Assembly (NCBI RefSeq): GCF_001425605.1
Contig: NZ_LMRG01000030.1
Location: forward strand, 62,001-126,000
Direction of reading: 5' to 3'
Source of the DNA: Rhizobium sp. Leaf453
Lineage (GTDB): Bacteria > Pseudomonadota > Alphaproteobacteria > Rhizobiales > Rhizobiaceae
DNA: 64,000 bases
Position numbers and translations under genes: made by a program
In this document: piece by piece, positions 36,896-46,930 of the stretch
Position numbering within the stretch: position 1 is the stretch's first letter
Layout: the number at the start of each line of letters is the position of its first letter
Notes under the pieces: generated by a model
Told to the model about the DNA's origin: nothing
Databases searched by the model: none
The model's input: only the letters and a program-made list of their open reading frames with translations

Positions 36896-37148
36896 TCTCA
36901 GGCGATCGCCGAGGGCAAAAGCCGATCTGATCGATATCTGGCGCTACATCGCGCGCGACAACGATGCTGCTGCCGATCGGCTGTCGGACCGGCCTGAGGC
37001 AGGGCGTCCGCGGCCGGAACTTCACGCCGACCTTCGCAGCTTTCCAGTCGGCAATTACATCATCTTTTACACGTTCGATGGGACGGCTTTAACGGTGGTT
37101 CGTGTGCTGAGCGGCTTTCGCGATATTTCCGAAGATTTTCTGCGTTAG
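36885..37148 (+). CDS. parE: ParE-family toxin, apparently lacking an internal segment
   Basis: An 87-residue RelE/ParE toxin with GTG start. It reads DLRRSPRAKADLIDIWRYIA, then AADRLSDRPEAGRPRPEL, then LRSFPVGNYIIFYTFDG and VLSGFRDI. In ParE proteins about 12-15 residues of the second helix normally lie between the A-A-D-R-L and P-x-x-G-R segments. Here they are joined directly, and the length is below the usual 95-105. The frame is intact, so an in-frame deletion is likely. ParE poisons DNA gyrase; this copy may be inactive. It is convergent with ade. Confidence 0.75.
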   Translation: MVLDLRRSPRAKADLIDIWRYIARDNDAAADRLSDRPEAGRPRPELHADLRSFPVGNYIIFYTFDGTALTVVRVLSGFRDISEDFLR

Positions 37149-37154
37149 ACAGGC

Positions 37155-38852
37155 TCACCCGATCAGCGCAAACTTGTTGACATCCACCAGCCCCATGTCT
37201 GAAATCTTCAGATGCGGGATGACCGGGAGCGGCAGGAAGGCCAGTTGCAGGAAGGGTTCCTGTAGAGTGGCGCCGAGCGCAAAGGCCGCCTCGCGCAGGT
37301 GATGCAGCGTGTCGCGAACACTCTCGTAGGGTTCCAGGCTCATCAGGCCGGCGACGGGCAGCGCGATTTCGCCGGTGACCTTGCCATCCTCGACGACGAC
37401 AAAGCCGCCCTTGATCTCGCCGAGGCGATTGGCGGCGAGCGCCATGTCGTCTTCGTTGACGCCGACAACGCAGATATTGTGGCTGTCATGACCGACCGTC
37501 GAGGCGATGGCACCCTTCTTCAGGCCGAAACCCTGGACAAAACCGTTGGCATGGTTGCCGTTGACGCCGTGGCGCTCGATGACGGCGACCTTGATGATGT
37601 CGCGGCCGAGATCGACGCCGGCCTGATTGCCCGATGCCGGCAGCTTGAAGCGCCGGTGTTCGGTAATGATCTTGCCGGGAAGGACGCCGATCACCGAGGT
37701 CTCGCCGTCGGCATAGGGCACGCCGAAATCGGCGGCGTTCACGTGCCCCGCCTTGACACTGTCGAGGCCGACGGGCGCAACGGCGCGGCGGGTGGCAAAC
37801 AGGGCGTCGTTGACCAATCGACCGGCCGCGAAGACCATGTCCGCCTTGCAGTTTTCGAGTGTATCGACGACCACGAGATCGGCGCGCCAGCCGGGCGCGA
37901 CCAGCCCACGATCCCGAAGACCGAAAGCGCGCGCGGCCGAGATCGAGGCGGCCCGGTAAACCGCCAGCGGTTCGACACCCTGCGCGATCGCCTCACGGAT
38001 CATGTAGTCGAGGTGACCCTGTTCGGCGATATCGAGTGGATTGCGGTCGTCGGTGCAGAGCGCGAGGAAAGGCGAGAGGCGCTCCGTCAGGATCGGCATC
38101 AGGGCGTGCAGGTCCTTGGAAACCGAGCCTTCGCGCACGAGGATGTGCATGCCCTTGCGGATCTTCTCGAGCGCTTCCTCGGCGCTCGTGCATTCATGGT
38201 CGGTGCGGATGCCGGTGGAGAGATAGCCGTTGAGATCGAGCCCGCGCAGCAGCGGGGCATGGCCATCGATATGGCCGCCCTGGAAGGCTTCGAGCTTGGC
38301 GAGGCAGACGGGATCCTTGTGGATGACGCCGGGGAAGTTCATGAATTCGGCAAGGCCGATGACCTTCTCGTGGTCACGGAACGGCAGCAGTTTCTCGATC
38401 GGCAGATTGGCGCCGGAGGTCTCCAGATGCGTCGCCGGCACGCAGCTCGACAGCTGCACGCGGATGTCCATGATCGTTTCGAGGGCGGAGTTCAGAAAGA
38501 ACCGGATGCCTTCAGTACCGAGCACATTGGCGATTTCGTGCGGGTCGCAGATCACTGTCGTCACACCATAGGGCAGGACGCAGCGGTCGAATTCATGTGG
38601 GGTGACCAGCGAGGATTCGATGTGCAGATGGGTGTCGATGAAGCCGGGGACGACGATCCTGCCGGAAATGTCGATCTCCTGAGAGCCTTGATAGGTTCCA
38701 CAGGTGCCGACGATACGGTCGCCGCTGATGGCAATATCGGAGGCAACCAGTTCGCCGGTGACGAGATCGAAGAAGCGGCCGCCCTTGAGCACGATGTCTG
38801 CGGGCACGCGTCCGGTGCCCTGATCGATCAGCGTTTCCAGTCTCTTGCTCAT
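37155..38852 (-). CDS. ade: Adenine deaminase (Ade)
   Basis: A 565-residue amidohydrolase that converts adenine to hypoxanthine. The metal-binding [20 protein letters not shown] (HxH) lies near residue 68, with [19 protein letters not shown] and [14 protein letters not shown] following, which are specific to Ade. The start ATG at 38852 gives [14 protein letters not shown]; the open frame upstream is not conserved. It supplies hypoxanthine to the Xdh enzyme encoded 16 kb away. Confidence 0.93.
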   Translation of the reverse strand: MSKRLETLIDQGTGRVPADIVLKGGRFFDLVTGELVASDIAISGDRIVGTCGTYQGSQEIDISGRIVVPGFIDTHLHIESSLVTPHEFDRCVLPYGVTTVICDPHEIANVLGTEGIRFFLNSALETIMDIRVQLSSCVPATHLETSGANLPIEKLLPFRDHEKVIGLAEFMNFPGVIHKDPVCLAKLEAFQGGHIDGHAPLLRGLDLNGYLSTGIRTDHECTSAEEALEKIRKGMHILVREGSVSKDLHALMPILTERLSPFLALCTDDRNPLDIAEQGHLDYMIREAIAQGVEPLAVYRAASISAARAFGLRDRGLVAPGWRADLVVVDTLENCKADMVFAAGRLVNDALFATRRAVAPVGLDSVKAGHVNAADFGVPYADGETSVIGVLPGKIITEHRRFKLPASGNQAGVDLGRDIIKVAVIERHGVNGNHANGFVQGFGLKKGAIASTVGHDSHNICVVGVNEDDMALAANRLGEIKGGFVVVEDGKVTGEIALPVAGLMSLEPYESVRDTLHHLREAAFALGATLQEPFLQLAFLPLPVIPHLKISDMGLVDVNKFALIG

Positions 38853-38951
38853 GATGATCCTGCTTCCTGCCTGCCGTTTTGCGTCAGCATAAACGCTGTC
38901 GCACGATAATGCACAGGGATAGCGGGAGGTGTGGCCATTCATCCCAATGAA

Positions 38952-38973
38952 AACGGGCGCCGAAGCGCCCGTT
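38952..38973 (-). terminator. Terminator of the livK-type gene
   Basis: On the minus strand AACGGGCGC-TTCG-GCGCCCGTT with a run of T follows. The loop is a stable C(UUCG)G tetraloop. It lies 21 bases after the binding-protein stop. Confidence 0.85.
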
Positions 38974-38993
38974 GCCAGTATTGCTGCTTCCGT

Positions 38994-40100
38994 TTATTCG
39001 GCGGCGACGATCTTGCCGCCGTCCCACTTGTAGAGCGAGAAGCTTTGTGAGGTGAGGTCGCCGGTTTCGCCGTAGGTGACATTGCCGATCGCCGTGGTGA
39101 TCGGCTCGCCGGTCTTCAGCGCGGTGGCAACCGCCGTCGCATCTTCGGCGCTGCCGGCCTTTTCGATACCGGCCTTGATGACTTCGACAGCGGCATAGGC
39201 GTTCAGCGTGAAGGCTTCCGGCGGGATGTTGGCGGCCTGCAGGGCCGCAACTGCCGCCTTCGAGTTTTCGTTCTTCAGTGCGTCAGAAGCGTTGGTGAAG
39301 ACGGTGCCGGCTGCCGCATCCGTGCCGATGCTCCAGAATTCGGTGTTGGACAGGCCGTCACCGCCGATCACCTGGATCGGAGCGGAAATGTCACGCAACT
39401 GGCGAACCAGAAGGCCCGCTTCCGGGTGATAGCCACCAAAATAGAGGATATCGACATTCTCGGCCTTCAGGCGCGTAGTGATCGCGCTGAAATCCTTTTC
39501 GCCGGGTGTCAGCGAATCGTTGAAGACTTCCGTGATGCCACCGGCGTTCAGCGTCGCCTTGAAGGAATCGGCCAGACCCTTGCCGTAGGCGCCCTTGTCG
39601 TTGAGGATGCCGATACGCTTGTCCTTGAACTGTTTCAGAACATAGGCAGCAGCGACTTCGGCCTGCTGGTCGTCACGGCCGCAGGTGCGCAAGATTGTTG
39701 CGAGACCACGCTTGGTGAGATCGGGCGTCGTTGCCGTCGGCGTGACCATCAGGACGCCGTTTTCAGCCAGCACGTCGGATGCTGGCATGGCAACGCCCGA
39801 CGTCACCGGGCCAACGACAAAGCGGATGCCGTCGCCGACGATCTGGTTTGCGGCCGAAACGCCTTGCTTGGGCTCGCCGGCATCGTCAGCCAGCTTCAGC
39901 ACGACCTGTTCGCCGAGAATGCCGCCGTTCTTGTTGATCTGGTCGACGGCGACCTGGGCGCCGTTCTTCACCTGGTCACCATAGGCGGCGACCGGACCGG
40001 TCAGTGGCGCGATCAGGCCGATGACGATTTCCGCATGGGCGAGCGGCGCAAAGGCCAGTGAGGCGGCGAGGGTGGTTGCCGACAGTGTCTTGAAATTCAT
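38994..40100 (-). CDS. Branched-chain amino acid-type ABC substrate-binding protein
   Basis: A 368-residue periplasmic type I binding protein (LivK/BraC family). It has a signal peptide ending [10 protein letters not shown] near residue 24, and [20 protein letters not shown] plus [19 protein letters not shown] are family motifs. AAGGAG precedes the ATG. Its permease and ATPase genes are not adjacent, so it probably serves a Liv/Bra transporter encoded elsewhere. A strong terminator follows. Confidence 0.88.
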   Translation of the reverse strand: MNFKTLSATTLAASLAFAPLAHAEIVIGLIAPLTGPVAAYGDQVKNGAQVAVDQINKNGGILGEQVVLKLADDAGEPKQGVSAANQIVGDGIRFVVGPVTSGVAMPASDVLAENGVLMVTPTATTPDLTKRGLATILRTCGRDDQQAEVAAAYVLKQFKDKRIGILNDKGAYGKGLADSFKATLNAGGITEVFNDSLTPGEKDFSAITTRLKAENVDILYFGGYHPEAGLLVRQLRDISAPIQVIGGDGLSNTEFWSIGTDAAAGTVFTNASDALKNENSKAAVAALQAANIPPEAFTLNAYAAVEVIKAGIEKAGSAEDATAVATALKTGEPITTAIGNVTYGETGDLTSQSFSLYKWDGGKIVAAE

Positions 40101-40453
40101 CTTGCTTCTCCTTGGATGGGTTGGTTCCCCGCAGTGCCAGCGTCGTGATCGCCAGCCGTGCGGAGCAATCCCTCCGATCGAAGCAAACCCGCGCTGATGG
40201 CCCCCGTCTTCTGCGAACAGGTCCTTCCCATGCCCATGGGTCTATGAAGCGCTTACGGATTTCGCAAGGCGATTTTCTGGGCAATTGCGAAATATTTGTT
40301 CAATTTACCGTGTCGCGGCGAGCGCGGCCGGTTTCAAAATCAGGTCGTCCCGACTGATTCTTTCGTCCGAGACGCGAAGACCACGGACAAAGCAGTTCTC
40401 TGCCGAATGTGCCCGGCGAGCGCCTCAAGAAGGGCGCTCGCCGGTATCGGTCA
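40101..40453. other. 353-base intergenic region
   Basis: This gap between the aminotransferase stop and the livK-type start holds the leader and promoter of the binding-protein gene on the minus strand. It also holds a 12-bp hairpin (CCGGCGAGCGCC at 40413-40424 with GGCGCTCGCCGG at 40433-40444) just after the aminotransferase stop. That hairpin lacks a T-run and is probably its terminator or message stabiliser. I see no small gene or RNA with confidence. Confidence 0.5.
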
Positions 40454-41782
40454 TCAGGCGTTGGCGATCAGCACCTTGCGGATGCCGTCGATCAACTCGT
40501 CGATCTCAGCCTTCGAGATAATCAAGGGCGGCGAAAGGGCAATGATGTCGCCGGTGGTGCGGATCAGGTAGCCGCTCTCATAGGCCTTCAGGAAGGCGGA
40601 GAAGGCACGCTTGGTCGGCTCGCCGGCGATCGGGGAGAGTTCGATAGCGCCGATCAGGCCTATGTTTCTGATATCGATGACATGCGGGCAGTCTTTGAGC
40701 GAGTGCAGCGCATCGGCCCAGTAGGGCGCGAGTTCGGCGCCGCGGGTCAAAAGGCCTTCGTCGCGATAGGTGTCGAGCGTGCCGAGTGCGGCGGCGCAGG
40801 CGATCGGGTTGCCGGAATAGGTATAGCCGTGGAAGAACTCGATCATGTGCTCTGGGCCGCTCATGAAGGCGTCGTGGATTTCGGCCGTGACGAAGACGGC
40901 GCCCATTGGAATGACGCCGTTGGTCAGACCCTTGGCGGTGACGATCATGTCCGGTTTGACGTCGAAATACTGGGCGGCGAACGGCGTGCCGAGGCGGCCG
41001 TAACCGGTGATGACTTCGTCGAAGATCAACAGGATGCCGTGCTTGGTGCAGATATCCCGCAGCTTCTGCAGATAGCCCTTCGGCGGAATGAGGACGCCCG
41101 TCGAGCCCGCGACCGGCTCGACGATGACGGCAGCGATGGTCGAGGCGTCGTGCAGTGTGACGATGCGTTCCAGTTCGGTGGCGAGATCGGCGCCATGCTC
41201 CGGTTCGCCCCGGGTGAAGGCGTTCTTTTCCGGCAGATGCGTGTGGGGCATGTGATCGACGCCGGTCAGCAGCGTGCCGAACATCTTGCGGTTGGAAACG
41301 ATGCCGCCGACGGAGATGCCGCCGAAATTCACACCGTGATAGCCGCGCTCGCGGCCGATCAGGCGGGTGCGCGAGCCATTCCCCTTCACCTTGTGATAGG
41401 CGAGCGCCACCTTGAGCGCGGTCTCGACCGATTCCGAGCCGGAATTGGTATAGAGCACATGTTCCATGCCATCAGGCGCGATGTCGATCAGGCGGTTTGC
41501 CAGTTCGAAAGCCTTGGGATGGCCGAGCTGGAAAGCCGGTGCATAATCGAGTTCGCCCGCCTGCTGCTGGATCGCCTCTGTGATCAGCGGACGGCAGTGG
41601 CCGGCATTCACGCACCAGAGGCCAGCGGTGCCGTCCAGCACCTGGCGTCCGTCATGGGTCGTGTAGTGCATGTCCTTCGCCTTGACGAACATGCGGGGTT
41701 CTTTCTTGTACTGCCGGTTGGCCGTGAAGGGCATCCAGAAAGCCCTCAGATCGTTGGGCGTGGCATTCAGGCGGTTGGACAT
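40454..41782 (-). CDS. Class III omega-amino acid:pyruvate aminotransferase
   Basis: A 442-residue PLP enzyme. PLP ligands are visible in YTNSGSESVETALK, LLIFDEVITGYGRLG (Asp255) and VTAKGLTNG (Lys284). The start NDLRAFWMPFTANRQYKKEP is typical of the beta-alanine:pyruvate aminotransferase group. It probably moves an amino group from beta-alanine or a polyamine-derived amine to pyruvate. Beta-alanine arises from pyrimidine breakdown, but no pyrimidine genes are nearby. A strong inverted repeat lies before it. Confidence 0.87.
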   Translation of the reverse strand: MSNRLNATPNDLRAFWMPFTANRQYKKEPRMFVKAKDMHYTTHDGRQVLDGTAGLWCVNAGHCRPLITEAIQQQAGELDYAPAFQLGHPKAFELANRLIDIAPDGMEHVLYTNSGSESVETALKVALAYHKVKGNGSRTRLIGRERGYHGVNFGGISVGGIVSNRKMFGTLLTGVDHMPHTHLPEKNAFTRGEPEHGADLATELERIVTLHDASTIAAVIVEPVAGSTGVLIPPKGYLQKLRDICTKHGILLIFDEVITGYGRLGTPFAAQYFDVKPDMIVTAKGLTNGVIPMGAVFVTAEIHDAFMSGPEHMIEFFHGYTYSGNPIACAAALGTLDTYRDEGLLTRGAELAPYWADALHSLKDCPHVIDIRNIGLIGAIELSPIAGEPTKRAFSAFLKAYESGYLIRTTGDIIALSPPLIISKAEIDELIDGIRKVLIANA

Positions 41783-41822
41783 CGTGTTCTCCGTGGTGTT
41801 TCTTCTGGCGGCCAGATCAGGG

Positions 41823-41848
41823 CATCAGGTTGAATCTTTTACCTGATG
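41823..41848. promoter_or_regulatory. Palindromic operator candidate of the aminotransferase
   Basis: CATCAGGT-N10-ACCTGATG has perfect eight-base arms and ends 41 bases upstream of the aminotransferase start. Size and symmetry fit a dimeric regulator site. The regulator is not identifiable from the window. Confidence 0.55.
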
Positions 41849-42036
41849 GTCAAACTATCAGCGCACCCTGAAGCGTCAAGCCTTGGCCGGATGGCTCCGG
41901 GCCTCTGCTATCGCTTCGAAATAAACGTTTTCTTGATCATGGCGGCAGGAATAGGACGTGACATCGGCTTCGTCTTTTCCGAAGTTTAACGTGTTCGGAC
42001 ACAGTGTCTCGCCGCGCCCCGACATTTGGCTTCAGG

Positions 42037-44355
42037 ATGAAAACGTTGCGAAAAAACCTGGTCTGCCTGACAATCGTCTGCCTGACGCTTGCCGTCGTTT
42101 TCCGGCTTCCGGCGCAGGCGTGGGCCGCCAACATGATCGCGGACGGTACGTTCGACAACGGTTCGGATGCTTTCTGGGCAACCGGTGGCGTGACGTTGTC
42201 CCGGGAAAAGGGAAGACTCTGTGCCGACGTCGAGGCCGGCGGGCAGCCCTGGGACCGGCTGATGGGTGTCAACGATCTGCAATTCACGGCGAGCACGGCC
42301 TATCATCTGACCATGAAGCTTGAAGCGCGCGAGGAGCATTTGTTCCCGGTTCTCGTTCAGCGCAATGCCGAGCCGTGGACCGCGCAGGCTGCACTCGAAG
42401 CTGCGACGAAGAACGGCAAGAACGAATTTTCGGCCGTGTTCACAGCGACCGAAGCGGAGCCGGCACAGATTCTCTTCCAGCTCGGCGGTGCGGATGCCCC
42501 ATGGCGTTTCTGCCTCGACGAGATCGCTGTCAGCGAGGCCGAGCCGGAAGCCGTTGCTGCTGCAGCGGCGACCGCAGCCGCTTCTGCTGTCTCCAAGCCA
42601 GCGCCGCATACGCTTCCCGCACTGGTCAACCAGACAGGTTACTTCGTCGATGGTCCGAAGCGGGCAACCATTATCTCCGACAGTGCCGAACCACTGGCAT
42701 TCCAGCTGCAGGATGCGTCAGGCGCCGTGGTCGGGGAGGGGATGACCGCGCCCGGTGGTTTCGACCAGACTGTCGGCTCCGAGACGCAGATCGCCGATTT
42801 CTCCGCTTTCACGCGGGTGGGCGAGGGCTACCGGCTCGTCGTCGGCGGCAAGACAAGCTATCCGTTTTCGGTCGGCCATGATGTTTACGGAAAGCTGCGC
42901 ATCGATGCACTTTCGTGGTTCTATCCGCAGCGCAGCGGCATCGAGATCGATGGCGACATTGCCGGCGATGCCTATGCACGGCCGGCGGGGCATGTGCAGC
43001 AGGGGGCGAACCTCGGCGATGTCAACGTGTCCTGCCTGACAGGCAAGGAGGCCGCGAAACTCTATGGCAGGGACTGGACCTGCGACTATACGCTGGATGT
43101 CACCGGCGGCTGGTACGATGCCGGTGACGAGGGCAAGTACGTGGTCAATGGCGGGATCGCGGTGGCGCAACTGCTCGGCACGTTCGAGCGCGGCTTTCTC
43201 TATGGCAAGGGCGCATCGCCCGTTATCAGCGACAGCCTGTCGCGCATTCCCGAAAACGGAAACGGTATTCCCGATATCCTCGACGAGGCGCGCTGGGAGT
43301 TGGAATTCCTGCTGAAGATGATGGTGCCGGATGGCCAGCCCCTGGCCGGCATGGTCCATCACAAGGTGCACGACAGCCGCTGGACGGGGGTGCCGATGCT
43401 GCCGCATCTTGATCCGGAAGAACGCGTGCTGCACCGCCCGTCGACCGCTGCCACGCTCAATCTGGCCGCTGCGGCGGCTCAAGGAGCGCGCGTGTTTTCG
43501 TCCTATGACGCAACATTTTCCCAGCGATTGCTGGCGGCGGCCGAAAAGGCCTGGCTTGCCGCAGCTGCCAATCCGGTGCTGTTTGCGCCGGAATCGGATG
43601 GTCTGCAGGGCGGCGGCGATTACCACGATACCGATATTACCGACGAGACCTATTGGGCCGCCGCCGAACTTTACATCACGACCGGGCAGTCGAAATATCT
43701 GACGACGCTGAAGGGCTCGTCCTATTGGGCCGGACCGGTGTTTCCCTCCATCGGTGCCTTCGACTGGCGCAGTGTTGCCGGTCTGGCGCGTCTCGACCTG
43801 GCCCTGTTCGGGGATCGCCTGCCCGAGGACGACAAGGCGATGATCCGAGCGTCGGTCGTGTGGGCCGCCCGCAATTTCATAGGCCTGCAGAAGAAGGAAC
43901 CGTTCGGCCATATCTATCGGCCGGCCAACAACCGCTATGACTGGGGTTCCAATCACCTGATCCTGCAGAACATGATCGTCGTTTCCGCCGGTTACGACCT
44001 GACAGGAGAGAAGGTGTTCCTCGACAGTGTCCGGGAAAGCATGGACTACATCTTCGGGCGCAACGCCATGAACCTCTCCTATGTCACCGGTTACGGCAGC
44101 GCCTTTTCGAAGAACCAGCACAGCCGCTGGTATGCGCATCAGGTGGACGACAGCCTACCCAATCCACCGGTCGGCACGCTCGCCGGCGGGCCGAACTCGA
44201 CGCTGGTCGATGCCGTCGCGCAGGCACGGCTTCAGGGCTGCCTGCCGCAGATGTGCTACATCGACGACATCATGGCCTGGGGAACCAATGAAATGACCAT
44301 CAACTGGAATGCGCCGCTGGTCTATATCACATCCTTCCTGGCGGATGCACGATGA
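42037..44355 (+). CDS. Secreted GH9 cellulase with N-terminal carbohydrate-binding-like domain
   Basis: A 772-residue exported protein. After a signal peptide (to about residue 31) there is a CBM4/9-like beta-sandwich (residues about 32-170), an Ala-rich linker, an immunoglobulin-like CelD_N domain (about 190-285) and a GH9 catalytic domain. Active-site marks are GGWYDAGDEGKYV with D361 and D364, H695 in QHSRW, and the acid Glu752 in GTNEMTINWNAPL. It probably cuts beta-1,4-glucan or a related glycan. The ATG at 42037 is chosen because it starts the signal peptide. It overlaps the next gene by four bases. Confidence 0.85.
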   Translation: MKTLRKNLVCLTIVCLTLAVVFRLPAQAWAANMIADGTFDNGSDAFWATGGVTLSREKGRLCADVEAGGQPWDRLMGVNDLQFTASTAYHLTMKLEAREEHLFPVLVQRNAEPWTAQAALEAATKNGKNEFSAVFTATEAEPAQILFQLGGADAPWRFCLDEIAVSEAEPEAVAAAAATAAASAVSKPAPHTLPALVNQTGYFVDGPKRATIISDSAEPLAFQLQDASGAVVGEGMTAPGGFDQTVGSETQIADFSAFTRVGEGYRLVVGGKTSYPFSVGHDVYGKLRIDALSWFYPQRSGIEIDGDIAGDAYARPAGHVQQGANLGDVNVSCLTGKEAAKLYGRDWTCDYTLDVTGGWYDAGDEGKYVVNGGIAVAQLLGTFERGFLYGKGASPVISDSLSRIPENGNGIPDILDEARWELEFLLKMMVPDGQPLAGMVHHKVHDSRWTGVPMLPHLDPEERVLHRPSTAATLNLAAAAAQGARVFSSYDATFSQRLLAAAEKAWLAAAANPVLFAPESDGLQGGGDYHDTDITDETYWAAAELYITTGQSKYLTTLKGSSYWAGPVFPSIGAFDWRSVAGLARLDLALFGDRLPEDDKAMIRASVVWAARNFIGLQKKEPFGHIYRPANNRYDWGSNHLILQNMIVVSAGYDLTGEKVFLDSVRESMDYIFGRNAMNLSYVTGYGSAFSKNQHSRWYAHQVDDSLPNPPVGTLAGGPNSTLVDAVAQARLQGCLPQMCYIDDIMAWGTNEMTINWNAPLVYITSFLADAR

Positions 44356-45512
44356 GCAGACAGACCGGAAGCGGACAGACGGGCATCGCCTTCATCGGCA
44401 CGGGTTTCGTCGCCGACTACTACATGACGACACTCGTCAATCATCCGGGTCTGCGTCTTGCAGGTGTGTGGGACATCGATCCCGCCCGCCTCAAGCAGTT
44501 CTGCGATTACTGGAATGTCCGCGCCTATGCCTCCAGCGATGAACTGCTGGCCGATCCCGCTATTACCATCGTCGTCAACCTGACCACGCCGGAAAGCCAT
44601 TACGCCGTCAACAAGGCGAGCCTTCTGGCCGGCAAGCATGTCTATTGCGAAAAGCCGCTGGCGATGACGGTGGACGAGGCGTGCGAGGTGGTGGCCATTG
44701 CCGAGGAGAGGGGGGTGGTTCTCGCCGGTGCGCCGGCAAACGCGCTGAGCGATGCCAAGGCGCACTGCGCTGATATTCTCGCCTCCGGCGTCATCGGAAC
44801 GCCGCGCCTCGCCTATGCGGAGATGGAGGACGGCCCGGTCTTCCTCGACAACTGGCAGGAGTGGCGAAGCCGCTCCGGCGCAAAATGGCCGGGAGTGCAT
44901 GAATTCGAAATCGGTTGCACGCTGGAGCATGCCGGTTATGCGACGAGCTGGCTGGTCTCGCTGTTCGGCCCTGTTGCCAATGTTGCGGCTTTTTCAGCGC
45001 TGACCTTTCCGAACAAAGGGCCGGGAACGGAAGAGCTTGTGCTCGGACCTGATTTTTCGACCGGCTGCCTGACATTCCGATCGGGGCTTGTCGCCCGCCT
45101 GACCAGCGGTCTCGCAGCACCGCGCGACCGATCCCTGACAATTATCGGCGACACGGGAACGATTGTCGTGCGCGATCTCTGGGACAACCGATCGCCCGTT
45201 CACGTGTCTCTGGTCGGATCGCGCCGACCGTTGCGGCACAAGTTGCTTGATCGCATCGAACGCCATCTCAAACGGAAACTCCCTTTCCGCTTGTTGACTG
45301 GAAAGTCGGTGCCATACCCGCATGCGGCTGCCAAAAGCAGCTTGCCGACCTATCCCTCGCAAATCGATTTCGTGCGCGGGATTGCGGCACAGGCAGAGGC
45401 GATCGCCGCCGGCACGCAACCGATCTTCGCGGGCAAGACCGCGCTGCATCTGACGGAAATCGTGCTCGCGCTCAATGCCGGCAAGCGGGACTATACGCCG
45501 ACCGGCCTATGA
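44352..45512 (+). CDS. Gfo/Idh/MocA-family oxidoreductase (coupled to GH9 gene)
   Basis: A 386-residue NAD(P)-dependent sugar dehydrogenase-like protein. The Rossmann motif is GIAFIGTGFVADYYM (residues 10-24), and CEKPLAMTVDEACEV carries the family's conserved EKP. Its ATG overlaps the GH9 stop as ATGA, so the two are co-translated, suggesting a sugar released or modified by the hydrolase. Its end overlaps the convergent Gfo/Idh gene by six bases. Confidence 0.87.
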   Translation: MSRQTGSGQTGIAFIGTGFVADYYMTTLVNHPGLRLAGVWDIDPARLKQFCDYWNVRAYASSDELLADPAITIVVNLTTPESHYAVNKASLLAGKHVYCEKPLAMTVDEACEVVAIAEERGVVLAGAPANALSDAKAHCADILASGVIGTPRLAYAEMEDGPVFLDNWQEWRSRSGAKWPGVHEFEIGCTLEHAGYATSWLVSLFGPVANVAAFSALTFPNKGPGTEELVLGPDFSTGCLTFRSGLVARLTSGLAAPRDRSLTIIGDTGTIVVRDLWDNRSPVHVSLVGSRRPLRHKLLDRIERHLKRKLPFRLLTGKSVPYPHAAAKSSLPTYPSQIDFVRGIAAQAEAIAAGTQPIFAGKTALHLTEIVLALNAGKRDYTPTGL

Positions 45513-46571
45513 TGCCGGCTGCGCCAGGATCGTTTCAACGATGTCGAGAGCCGTGACGCTGTTTTCGAGCGGCATCGTCTGGCTTTGACGTTCGCCCTGA
45601 AGAATCGCCTTGCTTGCAGCGTCGATCTCGAACTGCAGGCCGTTTCCGACAAAGGTGTGATTATGGACGATGAGGCCGGGCAGAGGCAGTCTTGCTGCAA
45701 TCTTGCCGGACAAACGCGACAGCCGGCCGGAGCCGGATGGCGCTATAAGCCGCCGCGCCCAACGGTTGCGGGTTACGAACACGCGGCTCGCGCGCAGGAA
45801 CGGAGTATCGATAATGATGCTACCGGTCTCTCCCTCGATAATGAAACGATTGGTTCCATCGCGATCGAAGCCGCAGCTGATAGAGGCGTTGAAACCGGTG
45901 TAGACGAGCTGCAGGTCGGCCGTCATATCCACACCGGACGGTGTCGCGCTCCAGCGTCCAGAAATGGACCGTGGCGCTCCGAACAGCGCCAATGTCAGGG
46001 TGACCGGATAGATGCCGAGGTCGAACAACGAGCCACCGCCCAGCGCTTTCGAGAAGAACCGGCTGTTGCTATCAAAGGGCCTGACATAAGCAAGCTCGGC
46101 GCGGATGCCGGTGATGGTTCCGATGGCCTTGTCGGACAGCAGCGTGCGGACATGATTGACGGCGGGCAGGAAAACTGTCCAGAGGGCCTCCATCGCAAAG
46201 GTCTGCTTCTCAGCCACAAGATCGGCGATCTGGCGGGCCTGTGACACCGTCATGACCATCGGCTTCTCGATCAGCACCGGCTTGCCCGCGCTCAGCAGTC
46301 TTTGCGCGGCATCGAAATGGGCCGTGTTGGGTGTCGCGATATAGACGGCATCGATCTGCGGATCGCTCGCCAGTGCATCGATATCAGGAAGGATGCGCAG
46401 GCCGGGGAAACGTCGAGAAAACGCGTTTGCTGAATCCGGTGTACGCGAGCAAAGGGCCACTAGGCGGGCATGCCTGGCCAGCCGAATATCTTCGGCAAAC
46501 GTCGCGGCGATATTTCCCGTTCCCAGGACCGCCCAGGCGACCGTTCTGTCGTTTTCAGCTCTGTTCGTCAT
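45507..46571 (-). CDS. Gfo/Idh/MocA-family oxidoreductase
   Basis: A 354-residue protein with Rossmann motif WAVLGTGNIAATFAEDI (about residues 11-27) and the EKP motif in LIEKPMVMTVSQARQ. The body resembles the dihydrodiol/D-xylose dehydrogenase subgroup (GSLFDLGIYPVTL). The ATG at 46571 is preferred over one seven codons upstream. It is convergent with the other Gfo/Idh gene and not closely similar to it. Confidence 0.86.
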   Translation of the reverse strand: MTNRAENDRTVAWAVLGTGNIAATFAEDIRLARHARLVALCSRTPDSANAFSRRFPGLRILPDIDALASDPQIDAVYIATPNTAHFDAAQRLLSAGKPVLIEKPMVMTVSQARQIADLVAEKQTFAMEALWTVFLPAVNHVRTLLSDKAIGTITGIRAELAYVRPFDSNSRFFSKALGGGSLFDLGIYPVTLTLALFGAPRSISGRWSATPSGVDMTADLQLVYTGFNASISCGFDRDGTNRFIIEGETGSIIIDTPFLRASRVFVTRNRWARRLIAPSGSGRLSRLSGKIAARLPLPGLIVHNHTFVGNGLQFEIDAASKAILQGERQSQTMPLENSVTALDIVETILAQPAS

Positions 46572-46930
46572 GGCTGGGATACTGCATGCCAACTCTCAAG
46601 GGTGGGTTAAGCATGGAAAATGCAGGCCAAAAGCGAATTCCGCAAATCTGCAAGCTTTGCACAACCTTTTCGTGCGATCTGAAAGCCGTCCCGTAAAAGG
46701 GTGGCGGATCAAGGGCAATTACCGCTGCTTCACGAAGGGCATATGACCTAAGTCCGTCGCGTTCGACGAGAGCGTCCGAATGCGACGGACAAGTTTTGCC
46801 GGTCGATTTGAACGTTGGGCTGTATCGCGGAGCGCCATGAGATCGGCCGGCGTCAGTGATCGGCGATCGAAAAAAAATTATTTTTTGAAGAGATTACGGA
46901 CGGGGGCCGGCGAGCGGCCCCGGTCAGGGA
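46572..46930. other. 359-base intergenic region with long inverted repeat
   Basis: This is the leader of the Gfo/Idh gene plus the 3' region of the NolR-like gene. It contains a long near-perfect hairpin at 46752-46790 (outer arms GTCCGTCGC / GCGACGGAC, inner TTCG-ACG / CGT-C-CGAA, loop AGAG). A second hairpin, GGGGCCG-GCGAG-CGGCCCC at 46903-46921, lies just after the nolR stop. An AT block (A8 TT A T6) sits near 46870. No coding region is convincing. Confidence 0.5.
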
